A stretch of 36,106 nt of DNA, from the NCBI GenBank assembly GCA_965644295.1, contig CBFFRP010000310.1, positions 1 through 36,106 on the forward strand, written 5' to 3'. The stretch is from Paraphysomonas bandaiensis. Taxonomy: Eukaryota > Chrysophyceae. Position numbers and translations under genes: made by a program. Below, one piece after another: positions 33,158 to 36,106 of this stretch; position 1 is the stretch's first letter; each line of letters begins with the position of its first letter. The notes beneath the pieces were generated by a model. That model saw nothing but the letters and a program-made list of their open reading frames with translations, searched no databases and had not been told where the DNA came from.

Positions 33158-33679
33158 TTATTAGTGATCTGGTAGAAGACGGAAAAGTATTATTATTCTG
33201 TTGATCTGGATATATATATTAGTACTATATTATATTATTATGAGTACTGATCTGGATATTACTGTATATTATATGAGTACTACAGTTATTATTTCATTTT
33301 CTTTGAGAAATGATGATGAAATGATTATATGAATGGAGAATATTGTTTCTAAGATGAGTACATTGAAAATTGAGTTTAAAATGGTATGTATGCAACCAGA
33401 TAGATAATATTTGTTATATGTTCAGTTGTTAGTTTGTTATCTAACTCTGACATGCAATACTGGGGTGCAATTATGAACATTTTCGAGTATTGAATGAATT
33501 ATACAGATCTCCATATTTCTTTTATGAAACAATCTGAAGCAGTGTCAGTTATTAGTGACTATTGGGAAACGGAATGGACTACGATTGTGTTAAAGTCCGA
33601 ATTAAAAGATTTCGGTTTATTTTCACCGAAGGATTCCGAGTATTAAGCTAAGATGCCATAAGAAATTACTATCATTGAG

Positions 33680-34056
33680 TGAGACATATTTAGAGATTTA
33701 TCGCTTATATACAAGAACGTGTCAAAGAGGTTTCAGGTGATAAACCTAGAGTTTTCTTTTATATTGATAACACGCCAGCGATTGAGATGGCCGAAACTAT
33801 ATTTGTGTTTCATAGGAGACCAAAGCATATTACTGCTATATTATACATATGGACGATTATGAGAAGCACATCGCTAGTTGGCATCAATCTATTTGCGAAT
33901 GGGATTCTATTTTTTTTCAATTTCCTAGATATATTATTGCTGAGAAGAATCTCGCGGATTTTATTTTTATTTTCTAAAAGCCCTAAATTTGGTTTTCGAA
34001 AACTTCATCGGATTGTGATTGGAGTGTATGATGTCATATCTATTTTTAAAAAGTGA
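33680..34056 (+). pseudogene. Degenerate copia RNase H remnant
   Basis: FYIDNTPAIEMAE, then FHRRPKHITA, then in another frame AEKNLADF and SKSPKFGFRKLH. These match the copia RNase H end (FxDNxSAIxLAxNPxFHxRxKHIxxxxHxxRE ... LADIFTKxLxxxxFxxLR) with multiple small indels. Its position just before the polypurine tract and 3' LTR supports the call. Confidence 0.7.
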
Positions 34057-34392
34057 TTGATATGTGCTATATATATATTATACTTATTTAGCATTTGAGT
34101 GCTATGTATTAAATGTTCATCACATACTATATATATCTATGATTTGACTAGAAATACTTAGATGGGAGCGTAATTGGTGTAAGCGGTTTGCCCGTTGACC
34201 TTGTGCGTCTATGTATATTCGATGTCCTGATTATTATTACATATTATATATACCTGCGTTATTTTATTTTTCCCTTAATGATGAGCATATTTGGGTTTTC
34301 GTTATAAACGTTTAGGTATTGTTGAAGTTGATCCTCACATGTGACGACTTGTTCTGCACTGTATCCTTGCGCACGCTAGGATATAGGGAGGC

Positions 34393-34702
34393 ACTTGGAT
34401 TGTGATATCCTGCGTACGGTAGTACACTGTACTGCAGTACACTGTACAGGAGTACAGTGGTATACAGTACAGTGGTATACAGTACAGAGTATACAGTCAT
34501 GTCTTGCATACTGAGTCATACATGATATACAGTATCGTATAGAGTTATACTGTACAGTACGACGTAGGTGTTGGATGCAGAGTAGTACACCGAGGACTGA
34601 TTTTTGCCCTTGGAGTCATTTCGTTAGTCTGATGTTGCATGTGTGTTTGTTGATCAGCTCATAATTAAGCATTATTCGCTTCTCTGCTTTCTCTCGCTTA
34701 CG
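34393..34702 (+). repeat. 3' LTR of the nested element
   Basis: 310 bp, about 99% identical to 28742-29052. Preceded by the purine tract and followed by the gtatc duplication. Confidence 0.92.
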
Positions 34703-34707
34703 GTATC

Positions 34708-35220
34708 AACAGAACGTTATTCAGAAATGTGTTGAAAATGATCATGATGGACAAAGTAATAAATGGAAAGAAGCATGTATGGCTCTAGTGGATTCAGGTG
34801 CAAATATCAGTACTACTCCTCCAATTGTTGCTGCGGTGTTGAAAATGAAAGTATATAAGTGGGATGTTCCAATTTCAGTGACGTTTGGAAATAAGACTTC
34901 GACAATGTCAAAGTTTTATGTGATATTTAAAGGAATTCTTGGCAAAGTGGCAATTGTAGAATCCTGCAGTAATACTATTTTAAGTGTTCCAGCGTTGAAT
35001 TTGAAGGGTTTTGATGTACTATTGAGTAAGAGCTTGGAATGCTTCTGCTGGGATCAGGATGGCAATTTAGTTGTTAGACAACCATTGCATAAAAGGTGCA
35101 TCAGCTATATTATGTTGATATTAGGACGTTAATTGAGGGTGAATGGGACATTCCGGAAGGCCGGATAGGTGATGATGGAAATGTATGAGGGGCTGGCAAA
35201 GGAAATTTTTCTGTGGATTT
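34708..35220 (+). pseudogene. Retroelement aspartic protease (continuation of the interrupted gag)
   Basis: The frame resumes in phase with the gag at 28741 and includes the aspartic protease active site ALVDSGANIS at about 34780, then a beta-rich stretch (VPISVTFGNKTS, ILSVPALNLKGFDVLLSK) consistent with a retropepsin. Near 35105-35110 the likely frame shifts to one reading IRTLIEGEWDIPEGRIGDDGN, probably the protease to reverse transcriptase linker. It ends at a stop near 35187, and sequence changes to LINE at about 35225. The protein would cut the gag-pol polyprotein of the outer element; here it is incomplete. Confidence 0.8.
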
Positions 35221-35224
35221 CCTG

Positions 35225-36050
35225 GAGCCTCTTTCAGATATGGACCACAACAAACGTCACAGGCAACGCCTTCGACAACCTCCGTGACAGTCTCATGCGA
35301 ATGCTCCAAGGGAGAGCCCGAGCTGAAATGAGGAAAAGGATGACCACCAGAACACACGCCCTCCAAGCCCAATCCATCGGACTGAAGCGGAAGCAGACAC
35401 CAGCACTCACCCGTCTCACCCTGGAGGACGGGGCCACGATCACCATTCCATCGGAGATACAAGACGCCCTGAACAAGCACTTCACGGCACACCACGCATT
35501 CCCCAAAGGCATGGACCCCACCGCCCACAGATTACACTACGACGACAACTGGTGGCGCGAACTAACCGCCGGCGATAACCTACACAACCCTCTCCACCCA
35601 AACTCCGTTATCCCGATACAACATTATTCCGGACTACGCAAACTATACAAAACAAAGGTCGGCCCATCCACCTCAGTAAAGATACAGGAAGCCCTCAGGC
35701 AACAAATTTCGATAAATGAGTTCCACTCCACCCTTGATAATATGGCCAAGGACAAAGCACCCGGACCGTCCATGGTCACCACAAACATGATAAAAAGTTG
35801 GACCCCACAAGTCAAAATAGAAGTGCTCGGTCTCCTACAAACGCTCTGGACTCACCGCCACATCCCACACTGGTGGAGAGACAGAGTCATGACCCCACTA
35901 CTCAAGAAACCGGGAAACACCTCCCTCAAAAACCTGAGACCGATCGGTTTGCTAGAGGTTCTCCGCAAATTGATGTCACGCATCATTACCCACCGACTCC
36001 TCCAAATCTGGGAAGACGACGGGCATTTAAGAGTCAGTGCTTCCCTTTGA
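35225..36050 (+). pseudogene. LINE reverse transcriptase fragment (N-terminal part)
   Basis: The frame (35169-36050) becomes GC-richer from about 35225 and carries the start of a non-LTR reverse transcriptase: an upstream helical region, KDKAPGPSMVTTNMIKSW (KAPGPDG block), DRVMTPLLKKPGN and LKNLRPIGLLEVLRKLMSRIITHRL (the block usually written NYRPISLL). The catalytic YADD region is absent because the frame ends at 36050. It probably belongs to a family like that at 13896-14833, but the two pieces do not overlap. It follows truncated retroelement sequence, so the left edge is a junction. Confidence 0.88.
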
Positions 36051-36106
36051 TATCCTACTATTTAACGCTTTGTAGAGTCATGACCCCTCTACTCAAAAAA
36101 CCGGGA
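36051..36106 (+). repeat. Start of a second partial LINE copy
   Basis: After tatcctactatttaacgct (shared with 8471-8489), 36074-36106 repeats 35883-35915 with two mismatches (agagtcatgacccc ... aaaccggga). It is cut by the window edge. Confidence 0.8.

Larger units (their letters stand above)
28737..34707 (+). mobile_element. Nested copia-type LTR element with degenerate interior
   Basis: LTRs 28742-29052 (311 bp) and 34393-34702 (310 bp) differ by two substitutions and one indel by eye. They are flanked by the 5-bp duplication gtatc (28737-28741 and 34703-34707). The left LTR is followed at once by TGGTAGCGGTGG (29053), a primer-site sequence sharing TGGTAGCG with the first copia family. 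A purine-rich tract aggatatagggaggc precedes the right LTR. The interior has no long frame, but copia remnants occur in the right order: reverse transcriptase-like at about 32,930-33,150 and RNase H-like at about 33,750-34,055. Total 5961 bp. It splits a gag-protease frame of another element. Confidence 0.93.

Noticed and set aside
1-36106. CRISPR array, bacterial operon or phage-like system
   Set aside because: The repeats lack spacer structure, and introns, eL37 and LTR elements show a eukaryotic nuclear genome.

Overview
The window is nuclear DNA from a eukaryote. Protein genes are split by very short introns (46-70 nt) with GT...AG ends, one gene encodes the cytosolic ribosomal protein eL37, and about half of the sequence is retrotransposon. 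The genetic code looks standard. The organism cannot be named from this sequence. A TPX2-repeat protein, compact introns, Ty1/copia, Ty3-like, LINE and Crypton-like elements together suggest a unicellular or simple eukaryote with a small-intron genome and heavy transposon load.

Layout. 1-2.1 kb holds tandem repeats, GC-rich hairpins and a MITE-like inverted repeat. 2.5-4.4 kb is a weakly supported two-exon gene followed by a broken reading frame ending in a Tudor-like domain. 5.1-8.1 kb is a divergent pair: eL37 on the minus strand (four exons, all hidden from simple ORF calling) and a 691-residue TPX2-repeat protein on the plus strand, sharing a 0.4 kb upstream region. 8.6-13.9 kb is a structurally complete Ty1/copia element on the minus strand, with 293-bp LTRs, a 5-bp target duplication, a primer binding site and a polypurine tract. 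It sits in a LINE fragment (to 14.8 kb). 14.8-16.1 kb is the 3' end of a Ty3/gypsy-like element. 16.5-17.4 kb is a broken Crypton-type tyrosine recombinase. 17.8-19.6 kb holds a gag-like fragment and a truncated second copy of the 8.6 kb copia family.

21.5-26.5 kb is the largest host gene: five exons joining in frame to 1594 residues of coiled coil plus unrecognised sequence. 26.7-27.7 kb is the 3' end of a second copia family. From 27.7 kb to the right edge is a nested structure. A gag-protease reading frame is split by a 5.96 kb LTR element (28,742-34,702) whose LTRs are about 99% identical although its interior is almost unreadable. The protease half resumes at 34.7 kb and gives way at about 35.2 kb to a LINE reverse transcriptase fragment.

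No operon-like or defence system is visible. The most notable items are the two LTR elements with young LTRs and damaged interiors, the gag start codon inside the LTR, the long TPX2-repeat protein, and the unidentified 1594-residue protein. All intron models are manual and rest on frame continuity and splice-site consensus.
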